Positions 39,502-48,133 of a stretch of 52,308 bases of DNA are shown here, piece after piece (position 1 is the first letter of the stretch; each line of letters starts with the position of its first letter). The stretch lies in NCBI GenBank assembly GCA_910587955.1, contig CAJUNN010000016.1:1-52308 (forward strand). Direction: 5' to 3'. The notes below the pieces were generated by a model. It saw only the letters and a program-made list of their open reading frames with translations, was not told the origin of the DNA and searched no databases. This DNA is from an uncultured Lachnospiraceae bacterium (GTDB taxonomy: Bacteria; Bacillota; Clostridia; Lachnospirales; Lachnospiraceae). The translations under genes and the position numbers were made by a program.

Positions 39502-40561
39502 ACAGTTAAATCAGGTATTTTCTTTTATGAAGACGCTCCTTGCTATTTTTATTGCTATGATTTTTGCGCTGATGATTATCCTGATTGTGAGCGATGAGCC
39601 CTTAACGGCGCTCCACTCCTTTCTGATAGGGCCCTTTACTTCCCAGCGCAGAATCGGCAATCTCATTGAGAACATTGTTCCCCTGATCTATGTGGGACTT
39701 GGGGTCTGCATTCTCTGGGCCACCGGGAAACGCACGCTTTCCGGGGAGGGCTGCTACTATTTCGGCGGTTTGATGGCGGCTGCGGTTTCCTTAAAGTTTA
39801 TCCTTCTGCACGGAAAAAGCCTGACGGTTTTTGCCATGCTGGCAGTGATTGCAGTCTGCGGCCTTATGGCCCTTCTGCCCATGTATGTGAATCTGAAATA
39901 CGGGACGGATGCCTTTGTGGTCTCCCTGCTTTTTAACTATGTGATGTTTTATATCGGAAATTATATCTTCAGCAATTATCTGATGGATATTACTTCCACC
40001 TCTTCGGGATCCTACCCCCTGCCAGAGGACAGCTTTCTTACTACCCTGATACCGGGAACAAAGGTAAATACCAACCTTGTGATTGCCCTGGTGATGATTG
40101 TGCTGGTGTGGTTCTTCCTCTACAAAACCAAGTGGGGATACAGCATCCGGCTTATCGGAATCAACCCCCATTTTGCCAAGTGCATCGGGATCAACGTGTT
40201 CGGCATGTGCCTGCTGGCCCAATTCCTGGGCGGAGCTTTGAGCGGCTTCGGAGGGGGCATGGAGATGTTCGGGCGCAATCCCAGGTTTGCCTGGTTCTCC
40301 CTGACCAACTTAGGCTGGGACGGCATTATGGTAGCAACCCTGGCGAAATACAAGCCCCAATACGTGCTCTTTGCAGCCATATTCCTGGGGTATGTCCGCA
40401 CGGGAGCAGATATTATGAACCGCTCTTCCGATGTGGCAAGCGAGATTGTGCTCATCATCCAGGCCATTATGATTCTGTTTATCGGAGCCAATGCCTTCCT
40501 GGCGGGAACCCAGCAGAAGCTCCGGGTGAAATATAACGAGAAAGTAGAAAAGGAGGCGTAA
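39491..40561 (+). CDS. ABC transporter permease (first)
   Basis: A 356-residue inner-membrane permease of the RbsC/YufP (BPD_transp_2) type with about eight to ten transmembrane helices. The conserved cytosolic block near the middle is KTKWGYSIRLIGINPHFAKCIGI, followed by GGALSGFGGGMEMFG and a late EIVLIIQAIMILF helix. The longer N-terminal region matches the first permease of nucleoside importers. ATG 39491 with GGAGG 6 nt upstream overlaps the ATPase gene; 3 nt separate it from the second permease gene. Confidence 0.93.
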   Translation: MSNKQLNQVFSFMKTLLAIFIAMIFALMIILIVSDEPLTALHSFLIGPFTSQRRIGNLIENIVPLIYVGLGVCILWATGKRTLSGEGCYYFGGLMAAAVSLKFILLHGKSLTVFAMLAVIAVCGLMALLPMYVNLKYGTDAFVVSLLFNYVMFYIGNYIFSNYLMDITSTSSGSYPLPEDSFLTTLIPGTKVNTNLVIALVMIVLVWFFLYKTKWGYSIRLIGINPHFAKCIGINVFGMCLLAQFLGGALSGFGGGMEMFGRNPRFAWFSLTNLGWDGIMVATLAKYKPQYVLFAAIFLGYVRTGADIMNRSSDVASEIVLIIQAIMILFIGANAFLAGTQQKLRVKYNEKVEKEA

Positions 40562-40564
40562 ATC

Positions 40565-41533
40565 ATGGGATTTTTGGGAAATTTCCTCACAACCGGATTT
40601 TTTTACACGGTGATCCGCGTGTCTACGCCGCTGATCTTTGCCAGCCTGTCTTCCCTGATTGCGCGGAAAGCAGGAGTGACGAATATTACCATTGACAGCA
40701 CGATGCTGATGTCCGCCCTGACCGGCGTTCTGGTCAGCGCCTTTACCCAGAACCTGTTCCTGGCGCTCTTGTGCGGCATGGCAGTGGGGGTGGTGATGGG
40801 AATCTTCATGGGATACTTCCATATCCTGATGAATACCAATATGATTCTCACGGGTGTGGCGATCAACACCTTTACCAACGGCGCCACGGTGATGATTCTC
40901 TATGCCTTTACCGGGGATAAGGGCTCTTCCTCTATGATTAAGAGCCTGGGAGTTCCCGGAGTGGAGATTCCTCTGATCAAAGACATTCCCATCTTGGGAG
41001 AGATTCTCTCCGGGCACAATATTTTTACGTATGTGGCGTTCCTGCTGGTGATTGTAGCCTGGTTCCTCATGTACCGGACGCCTCTGGGACTGCGCATCCG
41101 GGCGGTGGGAGAGAACGACAGCGCCGCCAAATCCGTGGGAGAGAATCCCACGAAGATTAAGCTGATTGCCCTGGGGTTGAGCGGATTTTTTGCCTCCCTG
41201 GGCGGCATGTACCTGTCTATGGGAAATATGCAGGTGTTTATTGTAAATATGACTTCCAGCCGGGGCTTTATCGGTGTGGCGGCGGACGCTATGGGCCGGG
41301 GCAATCCGGTGGGGGCTATGTTCTCCTCGCTTCTGTTCGGCTGTGCCAACGCCGTAGCCAATGTGCTGCAGATCAATTCCTTCTCTACGGATGTGGTGAT
41401 GGCAATCCCCTATGTGGTGTCCATTGTGGGAATTATTGTCTATTCCATGCGTGAAAAGAGCAAACGTGACAGCAAAATCAAGCGGGCCATTGCGGAGGCA
41501 GAGAAAAACGCCGGTGCGGAGACGGTTTTTTAA
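40565..41533 (+). CDS. ABC transporter permease (second)
   Basis: A 322-residue permease of the YufQ type with about eight to nine membrane helices. It has RKAGVTNITIDSTMLMSAL near the N-terminus (corresponding to NIGVEGIMLIGA in relatives) and the family block RTPLGLRIRAVGENDSAAKSVG, then LSGFFASLGGMYLSMG. It forms the pore with the first permease. ATG 40565 has AAAAGGAGG 7-8 nt upstream. Confidence 0.93.
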   Translation: MGFLGNFLTTGFFYTVIRVSTPLIFASLSSLIARKAGVTNITIDSTMLMSALTGVLVSAFTQNLFLALLCGMAVGVVMGIFMGYFHILMNTNMILTGVAINTFTNGATVMILYAFTGDKGSSSMIKSLGVPGVEIPLIKDIPILGEILSGHNIFTYVAFLLVIVAWFLMYRTPLGLRIRAVGENDSAAKSVGENPTKIKLIALGLSGFFASLGGMYLSMGNMQVFIVNMTSSRGFIGVAADAMGRGNPVGAMFSSLLFGCANAVANVLQINSFSTDVVMAIPYVVSIVGIIVYSMREKSKRDSKIKRAIAEAEKNAGAETVF

Positions 41534-41549
41534 GACATAGGAGGACTTT

Positions 41550-42500
41550 ATGAAAAAGATACCCGTAATTATTGACTGCGATCCGGGACATGACGATATG
41601 GTGGCGCTGGTTCTGGCCCTGGGAAGCGAACGGCTGGATGTGAAGCTGATTACCAATGTGGCCGGGAATAAGGTCATTGAAAAAGTGACGAGAAATACCT
41701 TGAATATCCTCAATTACTGCGGGGCGGATGTGGAGGTGGCTGCCGGAGCCAGGCAGCCCCTGGTGCGGGGCTATCAGAGAACCGACACGGAAGGGGCCCA
41801 CGGCTTAAGCGGCCTGGACGGATTTGACTTTCCAAAAGACAATCCCCTGCGGGTGTCAGGCCGGACGGCTCTGGAGGCGGCGGCTGATATTCTAAAGAAC
41901 AGTGAGGAGAAGGTCACGTTTATCTGCACGGGGCCTCTGAGCAATATGGGGCTTCTCATCCGGGCCTATCCCGATCTGTGCAGCGAGAAAATCCGCGAGA
42001 TTTCCATTATGGGAGGAACGTGTCATTTTATTCTCACGAAGCCTTTTATGGAATTTAATACATATTTTGATGCGGAAGCCAGCAAGATTGTTTTTGAGAG
42101 CGGAATTCCCGTGGTGATGTACGGCTATGACGTCACATACAAAGCCCTGTTCCAGGAGGATTTTCTTGAAAAATTAGAAAATACAGGGAATAAGACAGGC
42201 CATATGATGGCGGAGCTTTTGCGGAAATTTACCGATCTCCACAACCGGGCATGGCTTGATCTGGGGGGATGCCCCGTCCACGATGCCTGTGCCGTAGCGG
42301 GGGTGATTGACCGGAGCCTGATTCAAAAGAGCGACCGCATGTATGTGGAGATTATGACGGAACCCGGGCCCCTTTCCGGGGCTACGGTCTGCGACTATGA
42401 GCACCGCACCGGGAAACCGGAGAATGCGGAGGTTGTCTTTGAATTGGATCTGGAGAGATTTCTGGGCATGATTCTGGAATCTGCGGAGCGGCTGGCATGA
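41550..42500 (+). CDS. Inosine-uridine preferring nucleoside hydrolase
   Basis: A 316-residue nucleoside hydrolase that cleaves a ribonucleoside into base and ribose in the cytosol. The calcium-binding motif IDCDPGHDDMVAL at residues about 8-20 is intact. Other family blocks are TNVAGNKVIEKVTRN, GAHGLSGLDG, ICTGPLSNMGLLIRAYP, IMGGT, EFNTYFDAEASKIVFESG and VHDACAVA with the catalytic-site His. It is part of the transporter operon (16 nt after the second permease, AGGAGG 6 nt before ATG 41550), so it acts on imported nucleosides. Specificity is not visible from sequence. Confidence 0.93.
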   Translation: MKKIPVIIDCDPGHDDMVALVLALGSERLDVKLITNVAGNKVIEKVTRNTLNILNYCGADVEVAAGARQPLVRGYQRTDTEGAHGLSGLDGFDFPKDNPLRVSGRTALEAAADILKNSEEKVTFICTGPLSNMGLLIRAYPDLCSEKIREISIMGGTCHFILTKPFMEFNTYFDAEASKIVFESGIPVVMYGYDVTYKALFQEDFLEKLENTGNKTGHMMAELLRKFTDLHNRAWLDLGGCPVHDACAVAGVIDRSLIQKSDRMYVEIMTEPGPLSGATVCDYEHRTGKPENAEVVFELDLERFLGMILESAERLA

Positions 42501-43237
42501 GGGGAGAAGTCCTTCTTCTTTTGTATCTTCTGATCCTGTTTCTGTCAAATGTCCTGGGAGCAATCGGAGGCTTTGGGGCCGGGCTTATCAGCATTCCCTT
42601 CCTGACGCAGCTTTTTGATGCCAAGACGGTGATTATGGCATCCACCATTACCTGTATCCTGAATGCCTGGATCGTGTGGGAGAACCGGAGAGAGATTGAC
42701 TGGAAACAGCTGAAAATCATCGGCGGCTGGCTGTGCCTCGGCCTTCCCTTCGGCGTGGCAGGACTGAAATATATACCGGTTCCTGAGCTGAAACTTTTTC
42801 TCGGGGTGTTTATGATTCTTCTGGGGATTTACGGTCTGCTCAAGCAAAAGTATCCCTCCATTGAAAATTTCCGCTTTTCCCCTCCGGCCCTTAGGACAAT
42901 TCTGTTCGCAGGGGGGATCATCCAGGGGGCTATTTCCTCCGGGGGCAGTATGGTGCTTTTGTACACCCAGCAGGAGATCCGGGAAAAGGAGAAGTTCCGG
43001 GCTACCCTGGCCCTTTTATGGACCATTGTGAGTGTTTTGACTGCGGCCCAGTACCAAATCTCCGGGACCCTGCACGCAGAGGTCTGGAAGCTGGCCCTGC
43101 CGGGATTTCCGGCGGTGCTTCTGGGGATTTATGTAGGAAACCGGATTAGCAAAGGACTGAGCAGGGAAAAGTTTCTCTCTATTATTTATCTTTTGATTTT
43201 GTCTGCCGGCATCTTAAACTGCATTTCCTATTTTTAA
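42497..43237 (+). CDS. TauE/SafE-family (TSUP) permease
   Basis: A 246-residue membrane protein with about seven to eight helices and the internal repeat of the TSUP family: FLSNVLGAIGGFGAGLISIP in the first half and FAGGIIQGAISSGGSMVLLY in the second. Family members move small organic sulphur or carboxylic anions. ATGA overlap with the nucleoside hydrolase gene links it to the nucleoside operon, where it might export or import a product such as an acid from base breakdown; this is inference. Confidence 0.88.
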   Translation: MRGEVLLLLYLLILFLSNVLGAIGGFGAGLISIPFLTQLFDAKTVIMASTITCILNAWIVWENRREIDWKQLKIIGGWLCLGLPFGVAGLKYIPVPELKLFLGVFMILLGIYGLLKQKYPSIENFRFSPPALRTILFAGGIIQGAISSGGSMVLLYTQQEIREKEKFRATLALLWTIVSVLTAAQYQISGTLHAEVWKLALPGFPAVLLGIYVGNRISKGLSREKFLSIIYLLILSAGILNCISYF

Positions 43238-43260
43238 TGTTGGGAAGATACAAGGAGGTT

Positions 43261-44148
43261 TCACTCCGGCAGGGTGACGTCCAGATTCCGGCACAGATCC
43301 ATCAGGTCCAGCAGGGGATTGGAGAAAAATTTATTTTTGTGGTAGAGCATTTGGAATTTCCGTATCAGCTGGCAGTCTTTTATGTTCACTTCCCTTAGGG
43401 CGCCGCTTTTCAGCTCCTGGGCTACGATGCGCCGGGAGATAACGGTGACGCCGTAATTGTTGGCCACTGCCTGCTTGGTGGTTTCGGAGTTGTTGCAGAA
43501 CCAGGAGTAGCGGACGGAGAGATTGTGGAGGGACATATATTCCACAAACAGTTCGTTGGCTACGCTGGGTTCCCGGGCAATGTATTTCTCCAGGCTGATT
43601 TCTTCCAGAGTGGCCTGTCCGGTCCGGGCGAAGGGGTGAACGGGGCTGCATACCAGGATCATCTCATCGTCCAGGAAGGGCTCGTAGATCAGCTCCGGGT
43701 GGGTGGGAAGGCTTTCCACCAGGGCAATGTCCAGCTCATTTTGCAGCAGGGCGGGGCCCAGATTGTCCGGGGAGTTTACGTAGACCTGCACATTGGCGTT
43801 GGGATAAAAGGTATAAAATTCGTTTAAGATATGATGGATGATGCAGGTTCCGATGGTGATGGTGGCGCCGATTTTCAGTTCTGCCTGGGCGGAGCTGTTG
43901 TTCATCTGCTGTTCCAGCTCATTGAAGAGAGAGAGGATGTGATTGGCGTAGAAAAGAAACTGCTTGCCCTCGGAGGTGATGTACAGTTTTTTGGACAGCC
44001 GTTCAAAGAGCTTCACATGATAATGCTTTTCCAGCTCAGAAATGGCTGTGCTGATGGCAGGCTGTGCAAGATACAGTTTCCTGGCGGCTGCGTGCATAGT
44101 GCCGCACTCGGCTACGGCTGAGAAAATGCGGAGATGGCGTATGGTCAT
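43261..44148 (-). CDS. LysR-family transcriptional regulator
   Basis: A 295-residue LysR regulator. The HTH at about residues 1-60 includes GTMHAAARKLYLAQPAISTA and the effector domain spans about 88-290. ATG 44148 has AAAAGGAGG 5-6 nt upstream. It is convergent with the TauE/SafE gene (23 nt between stops) and divergent from the amidohydrolase gene, so that gene is its most likely target. A perfect 12-bp palindrome lies in the shared region. Confidence 0.92.
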   Translation of the reverse strand: MTIRHLRIFSAVAECGTMHAAARKLYLAQPAISTAISELEKHYHVKLFERLSKKLYITSEGKQFLFYANHILSLFNELEQQMNNSSAQAELKIGATITIGTCIIHHILNEFYTFYPNANVQVYVNSPDNLGPALLQNELDIALVESLPTHPELIYEPFLDDEMILVCSPVHPFARTGQATLEEISLEKYIAREPSVANELFVEYMSLHNLSVRYSWFCNNSETTKQAVANNYGVTVISRRIVAQELKSGALREVNIKDCQLIRKFQMLYHKNKFFSNPLLDLMDLCRNLDVTLPE

Positions 44149-44173
44149 GGGAACCTCCTTTTAATAAGAAATT

Positions 44174-44185
44174 AGTATTAATACT
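44174..44185. promoter_or_regulatory. Perfect 12-bp palindrome between LysR and amidohydrolase genes
   Basis: AGTATTAATACT, in an AT-rich intergenic region. It fits the T-N11-A pattern of LysR sites when flanking bases are included, and is a good candidate operator. Confidence 0.6.
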
Positions 44186-44242
44186 ATTTAAATGATAAGT
44201 AATTTAAGATGGAAAGTCAACGGAATAAGGAGAGATAATACA

Positions 44243-45109
44243 ATGGTAATTGATTTCAGAACAAGACCGCCCTATAAAAGCTTTGTATCCCAGGGAAATT
44301 TTTTTCCCAGGCCTATGGAAGAGGATTATCAAGGATTGGAGGAAGTTTCGGGGATCTATTGGAACAGTGTAGGGATTCAGTCGGCGAAAGAGGGAGATTT
44401 CTCTCTGTATTTGGAAGAGCTTGACGGGTCGGGGATTGATCTGCAGGTGGTGCAGGGAAGAAGGGTCCGGCCGGGAATGGCTTCTGTGGAAAATGACGAT
44501 GTGTGCGAGCTGGAGCGCCTGTATCCGGACCGGTTTGTGGCGTTCCCGGCTGTGGATGCCGCGGATGTGCCGGGGGCTCTTGCCGAGATAGAGCGGTGTG
44601 CTGCGGCTTATAAGATACGGGGCATTGCCCTGGAGCCCGGGTGGTCCATGCCGGCAAAATATGTGGATGACAAAAGCCTTGACCCTATCTATGAGAAATG
44701 CGAAGAGCTGGGGCTTATCTGCGCCTTTACGTTAAGCGTTCTGGCAGGGGAGGATTTGTCCTACTGCAATCCAATCGCCCTGCAGCATACAGCCCTGCGT
44801 TTTCCCAGGGTGACTTTTACCGTGTCCCACGGCTGTTGGCCTTATGTGGAGGAATTCCTGGGAGTATCCCTCCAGTGCCTGAATGTGTACTGCTATCCTG
44901 ATTTCTTCTGCAATCTGCCGGAAATGCCCTTCGCGGATCAGTTTGTGCGGGCGGCCAATTCCTATCTCCGCTACCGGATGATGTTTGCCACCAGCTATCC
45001 CGTCCGTCCCCTGGCCCAGAGTCTGGAGCAGTTCTTAAGCCTTCCCTTTGAGCCGGAAGTGCGGGAACTTCTGCTTCACGGAAACGCGGAGCGGATTCTG
45101 AAGCTGTGA
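44243..45109 (+). CDS. Amidohydrolase-family protein with altered metal motif
   Basis: A 288-residue TIM-barrel protein of the amidohydrolase-2 type (COG2159-like). It starts VIDFRTRPPYKSF, where active members have DxHxH: both metal-binding histidines are replaced here (D-F-R-T-R). A later FTVSHGCWPYVEEFLG block keeps the single His of the family, and the C-terminal FATSYPVRP block has Ser-Tyr where many have the catalytic Asp. Other 'DFRTRPP' relatives are known in Clostridia, so this is probably a real subgroup with different chemistry rather than a mutant. ATG 44243 has GGAGAG 9 nt upstream. It ends 1 nt from the convergent DMT gene. Confidence 0.78.
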   Translation: MVIDFRTRPPYKSFVSQGNFFPRPMEEDYQGLEEVSGIYWNSVGIQSAKEGDFSLYLEELDGSGIDLQVVQGRRVRPGMASVENDDVCELERLYPDRFVAFPAVDAADVPGALAEIERCAAAYKIRGIALEPGWSMPAKYVDDKSLDPIYEKCEELGLICAFTLSVLAGEDLSYCNPIALQHTALRFPRVTFTVSHGCWPYVEEFLGVSLQCLNVYCYPDFFCNLPEMPFADQFVRAANSYLRYRMMFATSYPVRPLAQSLEQFLSLPFEPEVRELLLHGNAERILKL

Positions 45110-45110
45110 T

Positions 45111-46016
45111 TTAAGGGAAAGGCGGTTCCTTTTTCCGGACGGGAAGGGACAGCAGGAAAATAGTTGACATAATACATAAAAAACCCAGCAGGTCCATCCC
45201 GGTGAAGGAGGCGCCCAGCCAGACTACGGAGAGGACGGTAGCGGCCACGGGCTCGATGGAGGCAATCATGCCGGCCCGGGAGGGCCCGATGAGCTGTACG
45301 CCCGTAACGTAGAAGGTAAAGGACAGGATGCTTCCCAGAAAGATAATGCAGGAGAGTGCCAGAAGGGTCTGGCCGTCCATAAGGACATGCCGGGTCCAGG
45401 GTTTTAAGAGGGGCATCAGCATCAGGCCTCCGATCAGCATGCCCCAGCCGATGATAAGAGGAGAGTCGAAGGTCCTTAAAAGCCGTGCGGAATAAAGGGT
45501 ATAAAAAGCGTAAGTGCAGGCGGCCAGAAGTCCCCAGGCCAGGGCAGTCCGGGAGATGGCAAAAGTGAGCAGATCCCCGTGGGTGGCCAGAAAGAAGGTT
45601 CCCGTAATGGCCAAAACCAGTGCCAGCACCTCGGTGAAAGAGGGGAGACGCCTGGTTTTAGCGCAGACGGCAAGCAGGACGATGGCCGGTCCCAAGTACT
45701 GCAGTACGGTGGCGATTCCTGCGTTGGAGTGCTGGATAGTGACAAAGTAGGTATACTGGCAGAGCATCATGCCGAAGATTCCGTAGGCCGTTATCTGGAA
45801 GGAAGATTTCTTGGTCTTCCATACGTCAAAGATCTGTGTTCCCCTTTGAAAAAAGAGAATCAAAAGCAAAAAAAATCCGGCCAGCGAAAGCCGGATGGGG
45901 ACCAGCCAGTCAGCGGCGGCCTCCTTATATTGAAACAGGAACTGTCCGCATGCGCCGGACAGTCCCCAAAAGATTCCCCCTGTGAGGGTCAGTAAAATTC
46001 CTTTTATGTTCTTCAT
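45111..46016 (-). CDS. EamA/DMT-family transporter
   Basis: A 301-residue membrane protein with ten predicted helices in two repeated EamA halves (about 5-140 and 150-290). It includes LTGGIFWGLSGACGQF near the start and SFTFYVTGVQLIGPSRAGMIASIEPV in the second half, typical for metabolite or amino acid exporters. ATG 46016 forms an ATGA overlap with the upstream membrane gene, so the two are in an operon. The substrate is unknown. No terminator separates it from the convergent amidohydrolase gene. Confidence 0.9.
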   Translation of the reverse strand: MKNIKGILLTLTGGIFWGLSGACGQFLFQYKEAAADWLVPIRLSLAGFFLLLILFFQRGTQIFDVWKTKKSSFQITAYGIFGMMLCQYTYFVTIQHSNAGIATVLQYLGPAIVLLAVCAKTRRLPSFTEVLALVLAITGTFFLATHGDLLTFAISRTALAWGLLAACTYAFYTLYSARLLRTFDSPLIIGWGMLIGGLMLMPLLKPWTRHVLMDGQTLLALSCIIFLGSILSFTFYVTGVQLIGPSRAGMIASIEPVAATVLSVVWLGASFTGMDLLGFLCIMSTIFLLSLPVRKKEPPFP

Positions 46017-47299
46017 GATTCGTTTTCCGTTTCTATATCCGGATCTTCCTGGGGCAGGTAGATATGCACCTTGTCGATCCGGTTTTTTTCCACTTCATCC
46101 ACCACCAGGCGGATGCCGTTTTCCGTAGTGACCTCCTCCCCTTCCTGGGGCAGGCGGTCCAGAAGCTCAATGACAATGCCGCCGATGGAATCGTAGTCCT
46201 CGGATTCCAGATCAAGGCCGATCTGGTCGTTTAAGTCGTCCAGCTTGGAGGAACCTTCCACCACGTATTCGTAATCGCTGATTTTTTTCACCAGGTCTTC
46301 TTCGTATTCGTCGTACTCATCCCGGATTTCCCCCACAATCTCTTCCAGAAGGTCCTCTAAGGTCACCAGGCCGGCGGTAGCGCCGTATTCGTCCAGGACG
46401 ATGGCCAGGGTGATGGAATTTTCCCGCATTTCCATCATCAATTCCGAGGTTTTCTTGTGTTCATGGGTGAAATAGGGTTCCCGGAGGACGTGCTGCACAT
46501 GGAAATCTTCCTTATTTTCATACAGCAGCAGATCCTTTACATTGAGGATGCCTACCACGTTGTCCGTAGTGTCCTCGTAGACGGGCAGACGGGTAAACAG
46601 GCCGTCCCGGTAGACCTCGATGGTCTCCGCGTAGGTGGCGTTGATGTTGAGAAAGGTCATATCCACCCGGGGAACCATAATATCCTTTGCAAGATGGTCG
46701 TCCAGGTCGAAAACATTGTTGATCATCTTGCGCTCTTCGCTTTCGATCTCCCCATCCTGATGGCTGACTTCCACAATGGTGCGGATTTCATTTTCCGTGT
46801 AAGCGTCTGTTTTTTTGCCGGGGTCCACCCGCATGATCTTCATCACGCCCATGGAGAAGGTATTTACAACTGCAATCAGCGGGGTGGAAATCCACATCCA
46901 GACGTAAATGGGAGCCGCAAAGCGCAGGGCCAGCTTCTCTGCCGAGATGGTAGCGCAGGTTTTCGGCGTAATCTCTCCGAATATGAGTACCAGGAAGGTC
47001 AAAACTCCCGTGGCCAGTCCGGCTCCGGCGCTTCCGAAGGCTTTCGTCGCCAGCAGGGTGCCGATGGAAGACATGCTCATATTGACAATGTTGTTTCCGA
47101 TCAGGATGGCGCTGAGCATCTTGGAGGGCTGCTCCAGGACAGTTCCCAGCCGGATGGCACGCTTGTCCCTCTCTTCAATCAGGGTAAGGACACGGAAACG
47201 GTTGACAGTCGTTAAAGCGGTTTCCGCAGAAGAAAAAAATGCGGACAGACACAACAGCACAACTAATGCAGCCAGTTGTATGGCGTCACTTGAATCCAA
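46013..47299 (-). CDS. CNNM/CorC (HlyC-like) membrane protein
   Basis: A 428-residue protein often called 'hemolysin family'. An N-terminal DUF21/CNNM membrane domain (about 1-190, three to four helices, with FFSSAETALTTVNRFR) is followed by two CBS domains (about 205-335; ADIMVPRVDMTFL-type start, and ITLAIVLDEYGATAGLVTLE in the second) and a CorC C-terminal domain (about 345-420). Family members take part in Mg/Co handling. The start is TTG at 47299: GGAG lies 10 nt upstream and a good promoter follows. Overlaps the DMT gene by 4 nt. Confidence 0.9.
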   Translation of the reverse strand: MDSSDAIQLAALVVLLCLSAFFSSAETALTTVNRFRVLTLIEERDKRAIRLGTVLEQPSKMLSAILIGNNIVNMSMSSIGTLLATKAFGSAGAGLATGVLTFLVLIFGEITPKTCATISAEKLALRFAAPIYVWMWISTPLIAVVNTFSMGVMKIMRVDPGKKTDAYTENEIRTIVEVSHQDGEIESEERKMINNVFDLDDHLAKDIMVPRVDMTFLNINATYAETIEVYRDGLFTRLPVYEDTTDNVVGILNVKDLLLYENKEDFHVQHVLREPYFTHEHKKTSELMMEMRENSITLAIVLDEYGATAGLVTLEDLLEEIVGEIRDEYDEYEEDLVKKISDYEYVVEGSSKLDDLNDQIGLDLESEDYDSIGGIVIELLDRLPQEGEEVTTENGIRLVVDEVEKNRIDKVHIYLPQEDPDIETENES

Positions 47300-47317
47300 G
47301 TAAAATTCACTCCTTTG

Positions 47318-47363
47318 TAAGTTAATCGTAACTTAATATACTATATTTTCCGGGGAAATGCAA
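47318..47363 (-). promoter_or_regulatory. Promoter of the CNNM gene with palindrome at the start site
   Basis: Minus-strand TTGCAT (47363-47358), 17 nt, TATATT (47340-47335). TAAGTTA (47318-47324) and TAACTTA (47329-47335) form a palindrome with a 4-nt spacer over the predicted transcription start. Confidence 0.72.
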
Positions 47364-47377
47364 GTGGGGTATGCCGT

Positions 47378-47752
47378 CTAAGACAGCATACCGCCCAAAG
47401 TTCCCCCTGCCATACAAAGAATCAGCGTGGTCACGAAATGGGAAGACCCTCCGGCAAAGCCCCGGCTGACGGCCAGGGAAATAAAGGCCAGGATAGCGAA
47501 ATAGAGAAATCCTGCGGCTGCGCCCCACAGGAATTTGCGGGTTTTCATCATCTTGCCTTCCAAAAGGCCCCCCAAGAAGCTTGAGAGGGCGTAGATCACA
47601 ATGATTCCGATGTTGACCTTTCCCTCTGACAGCTGAAATTTATACAGCAGAAATGCCAGGAAGAGCAGCAGAAATCCGGTGATGATGTAGGCGCTTAAGA
47701 GTGCTTTCAGCATCCGTATGGCTGCTCCCTGGTATGCTTTCCCTTTTTCCAT
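47378..47752 (-). CDS. TIGR04086-family membrane protein
   Basis: A 124-residue, highly hydrophobic protein with four predicted helices (about 15-37, 45-65, 73-95, 100-122) and the pattern SSFLGGLLEGKMMKTRKFLW of TIGR04086. This family is Firmicutes-specific, of unknown function, and typically lies near SCIFF and Sec genes. Here it is divergent from the SCIFF precursor gene. ATG 47752 has GGAGG 8 nt upstream. Confidence 0.85.
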   Translation of the reverse strand: MEKGKAYQGAAIRMLKALLSAYIITGFLLLFLAFLLYKFQLSEGKVNIGIIVIYALSSFLGGLLEGKMMKTRKFLWGAAAGFLYFAILAFISLAVSRGFAGGSSHFVTTLILCMAGGTLGGMLS

Positions 47753-47838
47753 AACAAAGTTCCTCCCTGCGATTGGCTGGATTTAAGACAATATATGAAT
47801 CCGGCCGGAAAAAAATACTTTCAAAATGCGGTGTGTTA

Positions 47839-47847
47839 TGGTATACT
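47839..47847 (+). promoter_or_regulatory. Extended -10 promoter of the SCIFF operon
   Basis: TGGTATACT (47839-47847) with no clear -35 box (TTTCAA region about 17-18 nt upstream). The ribosome site AGGAGG and ATG 47883 follow within 36 nt. Confidence 0.65.
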
Positions 47848-47882
47848 ACTGAAAGTCAAATAGAAACAGGAGGACAAAAGAG

Positions 47883-48026
47883 ATGAAACATATCCAGACT
47901 TTGAACACACAGATTTTGCAGAATACCGTGAAAAAAGGCGGCTGCGGCGAGTGCCAGACATCCTGCCAGTCTGCCTGCAAGACATCCTGCACCGTAGGGA
48001 ACCAGACTTGTGAGAATCACAAATAG
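47883..48026 (+). CDS. scfA: SCIFF ranthipeptide precursor (six cysteines in forty-five)
   Basis: A 47-residue peptide precursor. It starts MKHIQTLNTQ, has a short basic leader (to about residue 20) and a core with six cysteines at positions 21, 24, 28, 32, 36 and 43 (CGECQTSCQSACKTSC, then QTC). This matches the SCIFF family almost exactly. The maturase (next gene) forms thioether links from cysteine sulphur to threonine or other carbons, making a ranthipeptide. The role is unsettled; cell-cell signalling has been proposed. AGGAGG lies 8 nt before the ATG. The gene is very short and easily missed. Confidence 0.96.
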   Translation: MKHIQTLNTQILQNTVKKGGCGECQTSCQSACKTSCTVGNQTCENHK

Positions 48027-48048
48027 ATAAAAGCGGAGAAAAGAGTGG

Positions 48049-48104
48049 AACAAGGGTGCCTCAAAGGCCATGGAGAGGAACGTGGCTTTTGAGACATCCT
48101 TGTT
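48049..48104 (+). promoter_or_regulatory. 22-bp intercistronic hairpin between scfA and scfB
   Basis: Arms 48049-48070 and 48083-48104 pair at 21 of 22 positions (two G-U, one C-A mismatch), with a 12-nt loop. No T-run follows and the scfB ribosome site (AGGAG at 48122) is outside the stem. Likely a processing, stability or partial-termination element. Confidence 0.8.
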
Positions 48105-48133
48105 GTACTGCAAGCTGAAACAGGAGAGCAGAC

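Noticed and set aside
47368..47392. GGTATGC/GCATACC hairpin at the end of the TIGR04086 gene as a terminator
   Set aside because: Seven paired bases but no T-run on either strand, and it lies partly inside the coding region.
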